From positions 113,550 through 177,549 of the forward strand of contig NZ_FOGT01000010.1 in the NCBI RefSeq assembly GCF_900111295.1: a stretch of 64,000 nucleotides of DNA, written 5' to 3'. Under the pieces are notes generated by a model. It was not told the DNA's origin. It ran no database searches and worked only from the letters and a program-made list of their open reading frames with translations. The translations under genes and the position numbers were made by a program. Source of the stretch: Salipaludibacillus aurantiacus. Lineage in GTDB: Bacteria > Bacillota > Bacilli > Bacillales > Salisediminibacteriaceae. Positions within the stretch are counted from its first letter, which is position 1. Every line of letters starts with the position of its first letter. Positions 56,272-64,000 of the stretch are shown piece after piece.

Positions 56272-56440
56272 ACGAGACGCCTGCGGGAAAAGCAAGAGCT
56301 AATTCATTTGCGACGAGCAAGCGGAGTGGCGCAGAAGCAGAAGATCCATCGGGGTGGTTTTCCCCGATTAGCTGAAGCCTTGCCCGCGGCAGATCTTTTC
56401 GTGTGACGAGCAAGCGGAGCGGCGCAGGAAACAAGCGAGT
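56272..56440 (+). repeat. Composite intergenic palindrome, copy B
   Basis: Same ACGAGACGCCTGCGGGAAAAG start, central CCCCGATTAGCTGAAGCCTT and end AAGCGAG as copy A (16026-16143). It has an extra GACGAGCAAGCGGAGTGGCG module inserted after AAGAGCT and another such module near the end. It separates the first ATP-grasp gene from the second. Confidence 0.8.
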
Positions 56441-56533
56441 GTATTTAAAGATCAACACTTACCTTTAAAAGAGCCAGGCAAATAAACGGCATTTAAATAA
56501 AGACATATAACTGAACGTAACGGAGGTATGCTT

Positions 56534-58123
56534 ATGGAATCCGGTCAGTTTAATTGGCCTCCGCACCTCATCGATGCTATTCCAATTGAGGCGACCCAAA
56601 AAAAGATCAGTATTTATACGATCGCCCTCGAAGGCTGGCGAAGAGGCCTCGACTTGAAATTTTATATGGAACGTGGAGACGATAATGAAAGGCACCTCCG
56701 CTACTCTCTTGCCTATCAAGGCAGGGAACACCATTTTCAAGGGTCGAAAGGCGACAGAATTACAGATGAAGCGCAGCACATTTGCGATGATAAACATTTA
56801 ACTTATGAAGCGTTGTTAAAGGAGAATGTTCCTGTGCCGCGCGGGGTAAAATTCAGTGACGACCGCACGGATGATGACATAGTCTCAGAAGCAGGAACAA
56901 TTGGATTTCCACTCGTCCTGAAACCTACCAACGGGTCCGGCGGTAAAGGGGTCATCGTCAATATCACTTCTGAAGAAGAGCTCAGAAGAGGACTAGCCTA
57001 TGTCCGCCAGCAGCTTCACTTTAAAGATGTGATCATTGAAAAATTCGTTAAAGGTGAAGAATACAGAGTGTTTGTATTGGAAGGACAAGTGCTGGGAGCG
57101 GTGAACAGGCTGCCTGCCAATGTCATCGGAGACGGCAAGAAAACGATTGGCCAGCTCATTGAAGAGAAAAATGAAGAAAGAAAAATGGTCCCGCACTTAT
57201 ACAACCGGCCGATTAAACTTGATAAACAGTTTTATAATACAACGCGTGCGCTCGGCATCACTCTAAACACCGTTCCAGGAAAAGGGGAGCGGGTGTTTTT
57301 GAAGCGTGTAAGCAATATATCAGCAGGCGGCGACCCTGTTGATGTAACGGATACGCTCACAGAAGAAATGAAAGATATAGCAGCCGCTGCGGTTAAAGCG
57401 GTGCCCGGGTTAACCCATTGCGGGCTTGACATGATTGTGGACCGTGAAAATAACACAGCCGCTGTTATAGAGCTGAATACAAGGCCGGGGCTCGGCTCTC
57501 ACCTTTTTCCTATTGAAGGGAAGGGGAGAGATATTCCTAAAGCTCTTATCGATTACTATTTTCCAGAAACAGCGCACATCTCTACCAGTGGCTCAAACAT
57601 TTTTTTCAGGATGAAGGACAGTGAATATGTGCTGAAACAAAACCTGGCTGATGAAGTGGAAATGGCTCCCTGCCCGGGGAACAAGCTCTGCATTAAGAAA
57701 ACAGTGATTACATCGGCCAGTCCGATGACTCATCTGAAAAGCAAAGTAAAAGATTATCTTCTTTCCGGGAGCTTTTCAGGTTATTTTAAAATTAACAGCA
57801 GCAAACAGTTTGAGTTTCTTTTAGGCCACCCGTCAGAGGAGGCAGTTGAAGAGGCTGTCCACTCTCTCTTAAAGATTCTTAATGAAGCCGGCCCGTTAAA
57901 AGTACACACCGGGGATACAGCCGGGCCGATCAGTGCCCGCTTTGATATTCTTGAAAAGGGCGTACTGGACGGAGGCGACTTTATAATTGAACGGGAGAAG
58001 AAACTGGACGAATATGAATTGCTTACGAAAGATATTAACCGTGCTGAAAAGCGGCTCGGCAACTTTAAGAAACAGGCATTATCAAAAGCCGCCGGCCCGT
58101 TTAGAAAAGTGATAAAAAGGTAA
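56534..58123 (+). CDS. Cyanophycin-synthetase-like ATP-grasp protein 2, degenerate acylphosphatase tail
   Basis: 529 aa from ATG 56534; GGAGGT is directly adjacent to ATG 56528, so the second ATG is better spaced. N-terminus YTIALEGWRRGLDLKFY and HHFQGSKGDRITDEA, as in paralogue 3. ATP-grasp (about 100-350): LVLKPTNGSGGKGVIV, RLPANVIGDGKKTIGQLI, SNISAGGDPVDVTD, IELNTRPGLGSHLFPIEG. The C-terminal domain (about 390-460) has CIKKTVITSASPMTHLKSK where a catalytic acylphosphatase would have GxVQxVGFR, so it is probably inactive. Ends with KAAGPFRKVIKR, a shorter version of the basic tail of paralogue 3. Confidence 0.88.
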   Translation: MESGQFNWPPHLIDAIPIEATQKKISIYTIALEGWRRGLDLKFYMERGDDNERHLRYSLAYQGREHHFQGSKGDRITDEAQHICDDKHLTYEALLKENVPVPRGVKFSDDRTDDDIVSEAGTIGFPLVLKPTNGSGGKGVIVNITSEEELRRGLAYVRQQLHFKDVIIEKFVKGEEYRVFVLEGQVLGAVNRLPANVIGDGKKTIGQLIEEKNEERKMVPHLYNRPIKLDKQFYNTTRALGITLNTVPGKGERVFLKRVSNISAGGDPVDVTDTLTEEMKDIAAAAVKAVPGLTHCGLDMIVDRENNTAAVIELNTRPGLGSHLFPIEGKGRDIPKALIDYYFPETAHISTSGSNIFFRMKDSEYVLKQNLADEVEMAPCPGNKLCIKKTVITSASPMTHLKSKVKDYLLSGSFSGYFKINSSKQFEFLLGHPSEEAVEEAVHSLLKILNEAGPLKVHTGDTAGPISARFDILEKGVLDGGDFIIEREKKLDEYELLTKDINRAEKRLGNFKKQALSKAAGPFRKVIKR

Positions 58124-58225
58124 AAAACGACTTTTTTAGATAAATTAAAACTATTTTTTTGTAAAAAATCAGGTAGAATGAGACATAGAGAAAAATAGAT
58201 CATTTTTGAAAATGGAGGATTCACC

Positions 58226-59809
58226 GTGACTGATACAAAGTATAAATGGCTGCCGCACTTGGAAGATGCCGTGCCTAAAGCCGGGCAGGGCAAACGAATT
58301 AGTACGTACACCGTTGCTCTCGAAGGCTGGCGACGGGGCATCAGGCTCAGATTTTACAGTGCATTCGACGAAGAGAACAAGTTGAAAGTCCGTTACAGTT
58401 TAAAGTACAAAGACCGGGAGCACCATTTTGCCTTATCGAAAGGCGATAAAGTAACTGAAGAAGCTTTTGACATTTGCGATGATAAGGATTTAACAAAGAA
58501 ATACTTATCTAAAGCAGGCGTTCCAGTGCCGCTGGGGAAAAAGTTCTCTCCTGAAGCGACAGACGAAGAGATTCTGGAATATGCTAATTCATTAGGGTAT
58601 CCGCTTGTATTAAAACCGGTCAGCGCAAACGGCGGGAAAGGCGTATTCGCAAACGTCCAGGATGAAGATGTTTTGAAGGGCGCGATTCCATATGTCAGAA
58701 AAGAGCTGGAATATCCTGAAGTAATTGTTGAAACCCACGTGCCTGGTGAGAAAGAATTCCGGGTCATTGTAATTGAAGACCGTGTATTAGGAGCGATGCA
58801 CCGTATCCCGGCTAACGTTGTCGGTGACGGTAAGCAGACAATCAGACAGTTAATTGCAAGCAAGAACGCTTTCAGAAAGAAAAATCCTCACCTGACTAGC
58901 CGTATGATCCGCATCGATAAAGAAGTGGTTTATATGGTCGAGCAGGCAGGTTATACACTTGACTCTGTCCTTGAAAAGGACAAGCGGATTTATCTCAGAG
59001 TTCAAAGTAACCTCTCGAACGGGGGAGATTCTGTCGACGTGACAAATGAATTGTCACCTGAACTGGAAAAAATCGCGAGAGATGCCACGAAAGCGATCCC
59101 GGGCTTAGCCCAAAGCGGTGTGGACATCATCGTAAATGATGAAGACGGCTCAGGCGTCGTGATTGAAGTCAATTCCCGGCCTGGATTAGGCGGCCACTTA
59201 TTCCCGATGGAAGGGACGCCGAGGGACTTTGCAAAAGAATTTATCGATTTTTATTTCCCTGAAACGGCTAATGATGAACGCTCGACGTTATATTTTGACT
59301 TTAATAGTATCGTAGAACCATTAAAGACACGATCAGCTGCTATGGTTGAACTTCCTCTTGCCCCTAAAGGCAAGCTTTATGGAAAAAAGTACACATTGAC
59401 CGGGGAAGTGCAGAAGGTTGGATACCGCAAGTGGGTTAAGCGGGAGGCGCTGAAAAGAGGCCTGAATGGCTTTGCCAAAAACGAAGCGGACGGTTCGGTT
59501 TCTGTAGTGGTGGCATCCCCAGACAAAAACCTGGTAGAGAAGTTTAAAAATGTCTGTATGAGAGGTCCTGAAAAAGCGGATGTCCACGCTATTATTGAAG
59601 AAGAATGGACGAAACCGATCAGGCTTGGATTCAGAACAATGGCAGCCAAGAAAAAGCTGAAATCCAAAGATTATGGTAACCTCAGTAAGGCCGAATATAA
59701 GAAGATTGCCAGAAAGTATGACCAGATTATCAACAGCACGTCGTGGAAGATTACGGCACCCATCAGAAAAGCTCTTGATATTCTTAAGAAAATAGCAAAG
59801 AAACGCTAG
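58226..59809 (+). CDS. ATP-grasp ligase fused to an intact acylphosphatase domain (paralogue 3)
   Basis: 527 aa; GTG start behind AATGGAGGATTCACC. N-terminus YTVALEGWRRGIRLRFY, ATP-grasp (about 95-350) with LVLKPVSANGGKGVFA, RIPANVVGDGKQTIRQLI, SNLSNGGDSVDVTNEL and IEVNSRPGLGGHLFPMEG. Residues about 385-455 match acylphosphatase: TGEVQKVGYRKWV with the catalytic Arg, LNGFAKNEADGSV with the catalytic Asn, and RGPEKADV. Acylphosphatases hydrolyse carboxyl phosphates, the intermediates made by ATP-grasp ligases. The C-terminus NSTSWKITAPIRKALD is a tail motif common in surface polysaccharide enzymes. A TAGAAT -10-like hexamer lies at 58174. Confidence 0.9.
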   Translation: MTDTKYKWLPHLEDAVPKAGQGKRISTYTVALEGWRRGIRLRFYSAFDEENKLKVRYSLKYKDREHHFALSKGDKVTEEAFDICDDKDLTKKYLSKAGVPVPLGKKFSPEATDEEILEYANSLGYPLVLKPVSANGGKGVFANVQDEDVLKGAIPYVRKELEYPEVIVETHVPGEKEFRVIVIEDRVLGAMHRIPANVVGDGKQTIRQLIASKNAFRKKNPHLTSRMIRIDKEVVYMVEQAGYTLDSVLEKDKRIYLRVQSNLSNGGDSVDVTNELSPELEKIARDATKAIPGLAQSGVDIIVNDEDGSGVVIEVNSRPGLGGHLFPMEGTPRDFAKEFIDFYFPETANDERSTLYFDFNSIVEPLKTRSAAMVELPLAPKGKLYGKKYTLTGEVQKVGYRKWVKREALKRGLNGFAKNEADGSVSVVVASPDKNLVEKFKNVCMRGPEKADVHAIIEEEWTKPIRLGFRTMAAKKKLKSKDYGNLSKAEYKKIARKYDQIINSTSWKITAPIRKALDILKKIAKKR

Positions 59810-59811
59810 TT

Positions 59812-59836
59812 TACCCCCCATTTTTTTGGGGGATTA
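59812..59836 (+). terminator. Possible terminator after ATP-grasp paralogue 3
   Basis: ACCCCCCATTTTTTTTGGGGGATT forms a short GC stem, followed by ATTATTTCTC; the T run is weak. Confidence 0.4.
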
Positions 59837-59893
59837 TTTCTCTAAGACGATTTAAATACCATTTTTTTATTAGTGAGAGGTGGATCCACTCGG

Positions 59894-61594
59894 ATGAAAG
59901 ATTTTATGAAGATGTTATTTGAAGCAGCACTAAATAAAGATGCTCAAATTTTAGAAGGGAACCAGGTTCCCGACAATGATTTTTTACAAATAAACGGAAA
60001 TAATGTGGTGTTTTTATCAGTCAGTGATAATAAATCCCGCGCTTATGTAATAAAAGGAAAAGGTAGCACAGCAACTGAAGCTGTCACTGAGGCTTTAGAA
60101 AAATATCTGGCAAACAGGCCTTTTAAATTTAAACCGAAACACCTTAAATTAGATATTTTAAATAAAGTGACTCCCATTAATAAAGAGGAGCCTTTTTCTC
60201 TTAAGGACAGCAAAATTATTTATAACAAAGGTGTAAACGGCCTTGCTTTCGATAAAAGCTTCGAAACTGTCTTGTCTCCACAAGAAGTAGAAGCCTATAA
60301 CGTTGTGGAAAAAAATAAGCTGGTTCCGGATCATCTCAGAGCAGCCTTTAACAATCAGCTGCCTCAATCTGACACTGACTTACTTAATCAATCCGAATTG
60401 GAAAATGTGTATAAGTTTACGGCAGAATCCTATTATACAAATGGAAGTGACGTTGAGGAATTATACAGAGGACATCGGGTTATTAACAGCCTGTCTAAAG
60501 AGGATCTCTTACAGGCCATTGAACTGACAAAAGATAATTATTTCCAGAAAGTTGTTAACGACAAAGGGAAATTTATCTACACTTACAATCCGGCCACAGA
60601 TGAAAAAGAAAACAAGTATAATATTCTCCGCCACGCCGGAACAGCTTATTCCATGCTGGAAACTTATGAGCTCATGCCTGACAAATCTCTGATGGACAAT
60701 ATTGAGTCCGCGCTTGAATTTCTGGCAGATAAGGTCAGTCCAGTCGAAGTGAACGGTAAAAGTGCACAAGTACTGGTTGAAAGAGATGTCAATAAACTTG
60801 GAGGCAACGCCCTGGCTATTGTGGCCTTTGCCAAGTATACAGAGCTTAAAAAGGATGAAAAATATTTGCCAATCATGCAGGGTCTTGCCGTATGGATAAA
60901 AGAAACGCAAAAAGATAACGGCGATTTCTCGATCCATAAGCAGATATTCAGTACGAAGGAAATTACAGACTTCCGGTCAAACTTTTATACAGGAGAAGCC
61001 ATTTTAGGCCTTGTGCGTCTATATGAGCTGGATCGTAATGAAGCATGGCTTGATGTGGCTGAAAAAGCAACTGAATATTTAGTAACGGTGCCGAACAAAG
61101 GAGCAACCTTGGAAACGGTCCATCATGACCACTGGTTATTGTATGGCATTAATGCCATTTACAAATACCGTCCAAGAGACATTTTTCTAAATCATGCGAA
61201 GTTAATGGCGGAATCCATTGTCTCTTCCCAGTTTCTTGGTGAGGATTACGAAGAGGAATGGCAGGGCGGACTCCCTCCCCAGGAAGGAAAAGCGCCTAAA
61301 TCTGTTCCCGTGGCTTGTAAGACAGAAGGCATAACGAATGTTTATCAGCTTGCAAAGCTGACCGGAGATGACGAACTGAGTGAAAAAATTAAGGAAACTG
61401 TTAAACAGACTGTGAAATTTGAGCTGCAAATGCAACTGACTCCTGAAAAAGTGATGTATTTCGAGAAAAAGAAACTCTGTTTAGGAGCTTTCCATAATAA
61501 ATTCAAAGTGATTGAACTCAGAAATGATTTTACCCAGCACAATATCTCCAGCTGTATTGCCTTATTGAAAATATTAGACAGTCAAAAAAATTGA
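59894..61594 (+). CDS. Unknown protein with predicted alpha-toroid domain
   Basis: 566 aa from ATG 59894 (AGAGGTGGATCCACTCGG upstream). The N-terminal ~130 residues are alpha/beta (NNVVFLSVSDNKSRAYVIKG, ATEAVTEALEKYL, KPKHLKLDILNKVTPI, GVNGLAFDKSFETVLSP) with a loose similarity to AMMECR1-type folds, which I do not claim. The C-terminal two thirds consist of paired helices with ILRHAGTAYSMLETYEL, GGNALAIVAFAKYTEL, NFYTGEAILGLVRLYEL and HHDHWLLYGINAIYK, the pattern of (alpha/alpha)6 barrels of glycan-active enzymes. No signal peptide. Its place between two ATP-grasp genes suggests a cytoplasmic role in the polymer pathway. Confidence 0.65.
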   Translation: MKDFMKMLFEAALNKDAQILEGNQVPDNDFLQINGNNVVFLSVSDNKSRAYVIKGKGSTATEAVTEALEKYLANRPFKFKPKHLKLDILNKVTPINKEEPFSLKDSKIIYNKGVNGLAFDKSFETVLSPQEVEAYNVVEKNKLVPDHLRAAFNNQLPQSDTDLLNQSELENVYKFTAESYYTNGSDVEELYRGHRVINSLSKEDLLQAIELTKDNYFQKVVNDKGKFIYTYNPATDEKENKYNILRHAGTAYSMLETYELMPDKSLMDNIESALEFLADKVSPVEVNGKSAQVLVERDVNKLGGNALAIVAFAKYTELKKDEKYLPIMQGLAVWIKETQKDNGDFSIHKQIFSTKEITDFRSNFYTGEAILGLVRLYELDRNEAWLDVAEKATEYLVTVPNKGATLETVHHDHWLLYGINAIYKYRPRDIFLNHAKLMAESIVSSQFLGEDYEEEWQGGLPPQEGKAPKSVPVACKTEGITNVYQLAKLTGDDELSEKIKETVKQTVKFELQMQLTPEKVMYFEKKKLCLGAFHNKFKVIELRNDFTQHNISSCIALLKILDSQKN

Positions 61595-61623
61595 CCTTCA
61601 CACTAATAGTATAAAAAACCATG

Positions 61624-61653
61624 AGATCTCTCCTGGCCAGAGATCTTTTTTTT
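61624..61653 (+). terminator. Terminator before the CapA/ATP-grasp gene
   Basis: AGATCTCT-CCTGGCC-AGAGATCT followed by TTTTTTT. Confidence 0.9.
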
Positions 61654-61707
61654 GCTTAGCGGAAGGTTCAAAGAATAAGGATCGAAAAAAAGGAGCTGTG
61701 AACAAGG

Positions 61708-63867
61708 TTGAAAAAGTTCAATGTAACATTTGCTGGAGATACAAGTTTAGGAGATAACCACCTGAAAAAGCGGGGCAGGGAAAGCGCGTTAGAACGCCTG
61801 GAAACTAACCCTTTGTCTTTCTTTAAAAAAATGATGCCTTTAGTAAAACAAAGCGATTATCTGATAGTAAATTTAGAAACAGATTTAGATGAAAAAACAG
61901 GCAAGGAAGAGAATATCAATGTCGTTGGGGAGAAAGCTTCCCGTACAATAGATGTCTTCAACAAAATAGGCGTGTCAGCAGTGAACATGGCCAATGACCA
62001 AATGGCTGAATCGGACTCTCTCTTAAAAACGAAAGACCAGCTTGCTAAAGCAGGGATTACAGGCTTTGGCGGAGGTGAAAACATAGAAGAAGCCCTAAAG
62101 CCTCTGACAATTGAACTGAAAGGCGAGTCAGGCTTAAAGAAAGTTTATGTTTTTTCCGGAATGCAGACTTCTGGACGGACTAATCAACCAGGTTATTTCG
62201 CAAATAATGAGAGCCCGGGGATCAGTTCTCTCGATGAAGTAAACAGCCGTATTGAAACCCTGCGAAATGAAGAGCCTGATGCACTGATTATCGTATTCCC
62301 TCATTGGCAAGGCATGAATTATAAATGGGTAGCTGACCTGGCAAGGTATCAGAAAACATGCAGAAACCTTCTCGCTTCAGGAGCAGATTATGTTTTTGGA
62401 CACGGGACCCATACAGCCAATCCAATTGAAAAAAATGAGAATGGAACGATTGTATACTCACTAGGAAACTTTGTCTTTAATTCAAATGGTCGCTACAACT
62501 CAGCCCGGGCTATCCCATACAGTTTGATTGTAAACCTTGAAATTACTGAAAATGAAGGCAAGTGGGAAGTGGAAGAGAAGTATTATCCAATTGTCACTGA
62601 CAATAAAAGAACAAAGTTTAATTCGAGACCAGTTAAAAAACAGGAAGCAGCCAAGCTGAAAACAGAACTTATAGCTAAACTCCCGCTGGAGCATGGGCAA
62701 TATGCATATGTAAGATACAATGACGATTTCGGGTACTTTTATAAATTAAACCCGACGAAAAACGTTCTGCGGCGTTTTGGCACCGACATCAAAGGAAATG
62801 GCTATAAAAAATATAAAGAAGCCGGCCTGCTTAAGACAATCGACCAGCCGTTTGTAGAAGAGGTACAAACGTTCTGGAACACCAATTACGGAAAAAACGT
62901 AGATGCAACAATCCACGCTGTATTTAATAATTTAACAGGACGTCAGGATCCAAGAGTCGTCCCTTTTAAAACGATGAGACAAGAATTAATTCCTTATTTC
63001 AATAAAGTCGGCAAAAGAAATATGTACAGTGATAAGAACCTGTATGACAAGCTGATCAGTACAGACCAGGCAGCAAAAACGATTATAAAGAGGGTCAGAG
63101 GCAATTATTTCTCTGAACACAACGACTATTTAAGTCCTGACGATGCATGGAGAGAATTGTATCGCAAGGGGATGGATTTTATCATAAAACCCACTGTGAC
63201 TAATAATGGTGTCGGCATCAGCAAAGTGGTATTTAAAGATAATAAATTTTTTATAAAGGATAAAGAGATTAGTCTGGAAGATTTAGAGAATGATTACGGC
63301 CCTAATTTTGTCGCTCAGGAAGTAATCACGCAGCACCCTGTCATGGGTGAGCCTCATCCAAATTCAGTCAACTCTTTAAGGATGGTTACGTTAAGGTGGA
63401 AAGGTGAAATAAAGTATTTATTAACCTTTGCCAGGTTCGGAGCCCATGGAAGTGTTAAAGATAATGCAGGCAGCGGCGGGGTATGCTGCGGAGTTGCTGA
63501 TGACGGGACGTTTCTCCCTGTTGCCATGGATGAGAAAGCCAACACGTATACCCATCATCCGTCTACAAATTACGAGTTTGCGCAGGGTGCAAAAGTGCCA
63601 AATTTCGAGGAATGCAAATCATTTGTGAAAGAGCTGCACAAAGATATTCTTCATCACGATTATATTTCCTGGGATGTAGCTATCGGAGAAGATGGAAAAC
63701 CAATTTTCGTAGAATTGAATTTTACGGGAGTCACCTGGCTGTATCAGCTGGCAGCTCAAAAGCCTTTATTTGGTGATCTAACCGAAGAAGTTTTACAGCA
63801 TGTCAGTGCGGAGCTGAAGAAAAACAGGTCGCCGAGGGATTACAGACCTGCTAATTACGGTGGATAA
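61708..63867 (+). CDS. CapA-like metallophosphatase domain fused to sugar-transfer-type ATP-grasp
   Basis: 719 aa, TTG start with AAAAAGGAG upstream at a longish distance. Residues about 1-285 are a CapA/PgsA-like domain (NVTFAGDTSLGDNHL, VNLETDLDEK, VNMANDQMAESD, GADYVFGHGTHTANP, VYSLGNFVFNS) but without signal peptide or membrane anchor, so it is cytoplasmic, unlike PgsA. Residues about 370-700 match the ATP-grasp family associated with sugar transfer: IIKPTVTNNGVGISKVVF, NFVAQEVITQHP, NSLRMVTLRWKGE, GGVCCGVADDGTFLP and YISWDVAIGEDGKPIFVELN. Fusion supports a joint role of both domains in making an amino-acid-containing glycan. Confidence 0.87.
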   Translation: MKKFNVTFAGDTSLGDNHLKKRGRESALERLETNPLSFFKKMMPLVKQSDYLIVNLETDLDEKTGKEENINVVGEKASRTIDVFNKIGVSAVNMANDQMAESDSLLKTKDQLAKAGITGFGGGENIEEALKPLTIELKGESGLKKVYVFSGMQTSGRTNQPGYFANNESPGISSLDEVNSRIETLRNEEPDALIIVFPHWQGMNYKWVADLARYQKTCRNLLASGADYVFGHGTHTANPIEKNENGTIVYSLGNFVFNSNGRYNSARAIPYSLIVNLEITENEGKWEVEEKYYPIVTDNKRTKFNSRPVKKQEAAKLKTELIAKLPLEHGQYAYVRYNDDFGYFYKLNPTKNVLRRFGTDIKGNGYKKYKEAGLLKTIDQPFVEEVQTFWNTNYGKNVDATIHAVFNNLTGRQDPRVVPFKTMRQELIPYFNKVGKRNMYSDKNLYDKLISTDQAAKTIIKRVRGNYFSEHNDYLSPDDAWRELYRKGMDFIIKPTVTNNGVGISKVVFKDNKFFIKDKEISLEDLENDYGPNFVAQEVITQHPVMGEPHPNSVNSLRMVTLRWKGEIKYLLTFARFGAHGSVKDNAGSGGVCCGVADDGTFLPVAMDEKANTYTHHPSTNYEFAQGAKVPNFEECKSFVKELHKDILHHDYISWDVAIGEDGKPIFVELNFTGVTWLYQLAAQKPLFGDLTEEVLQHVSAELKKNRSPRDYRPANYGG

Positions 63868-63881
63868 AAGATATATTTTAT

Positions 63882-63913
63882 AACCCAAAGTTATCCAGCT
63901 TTGGGTTTTTTAT
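63882..63913 (+). terminator. Terminator after the CapA/ATP-grasp gene
   Basis: AACCCAAAG / CTTTGGGTT with TTATCCAG loop and TTTTTTA. A group II intron starts right after the T run. Confidence 0.92.
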
Positions 63914-63914
63914 A

Positions 63915-64000
63915 GTGTGCCCGGCATGTCTGACAGCTAGGTGGTGGAAGTCCACTACGGGCTTGGCAATGGGAACCGTTAGCGAATGGCAAGGGTGTCC
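63915..64000 (+). mobile_element. Group II intron, 5' end (cut by the window edge)
   Basis: Starts with the 5' splice-site pattern GTGTGCCCGGC immediately behind the terminator T run. It continues with GGTGGTGGAAGTCCAC, GGGAACCGTTAGCG and GGCAAGGGTGTCC, which are typical domain I sequences of bacterial group II introns. Insertion just downstream of an intrinsic terminator is the known preference of class IIC introns. The reverse transcriptase frame would lie beyond the window. Confidence 0.75.

Overview
The window comes from the chromosome of an endospore-forming Bacillaceae. The backbone order atpGDC, nuo operon, ywzB, murA, spoIID, spoIIQ, spoIIID, mbl, flhO, flhP, epuA-like, fabZ is characteristic of Bacillus and its relatives. 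Very acidic surface proteins, a pgs (poly-gamma-glutamate) operon and a TupA-like ATP-grasp gene suggest a halophilic or alkaliphilic member; that lifestyle is an inference.

Layout. (1) 1-2.97 kb: end of the F1Fo ATP synthase operon, with a tandem-repeat leader before atpD and a GC-rich spacer before atpC. (2) 3.0-5.7 kb: a 91-bp tandem array, a REP-associated (IS200-like) tyrosine transposase and a long non-coding stretch with degenerate 37-38 bp repeats. (3) 5.7-16.0 kb: eleven-gene complex I operon nuoABCDHIJKLMN without the NADH module nuoEFG. (4) 16.2-28.2 kb: a vanadium-haloperoxidase-like PAP2 protein, then cell-wall (murA), sporulation, shape (mbl), flagellar rod and fatty-acid (fabZ) genes. 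(5) 28.5-31.7 kb: eight consecutive small lipoprotein genes of one family with Asn/Asp/Gly-rich tails. (6) 31.9-38.2 kb: pgsB-pgsC-pgsA, a membrane-anchored gamma-glutamyltransferase and an unknown membrane protein. (7) 38.6-46.4 kb: three secreted peptidoglycan hydrolases with peptidoglycan-binding repeats, two of them near WalR-like boxes. (8) 46.8-63.9 kb: a surface-polymer cluster with three glycosyltransferases, a TagG-like ABC permease, a double ABC ATPase, a TupA-like ATP-grasp, three cyanophycin-synthetase-like ATP-grasp paralogues (one ending in an intact acylphosphatase domain, two in degenerate copies), an alpha-toroid-like protein and a CapA/ATP-grasp fusion. (9) The window ends inside the 5' end of a group II intron sitting directly behind the last terminator.

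Working model (inference): regions 6 and 8 build acidic amino-acid-containing wall polymers. The pgs/ggt genes would make and attach poly-gamma-glutamate. The ATP-grasp/ABC cluster would make and export a glycan decorated with ribosome-independent peptide, analogous to the teichuronopeptide of alkaliphilic bacilli. The hydrolases of region 7 remodel the same wall.

Two dispersed repeat families recur through the window: a palindrome with core GGGGTCTGACCCC (seven copies, one inside the ggt coding sequence) and a larger composite palindrome containing GACGAGCAAGCGGAGCGG-type modules.
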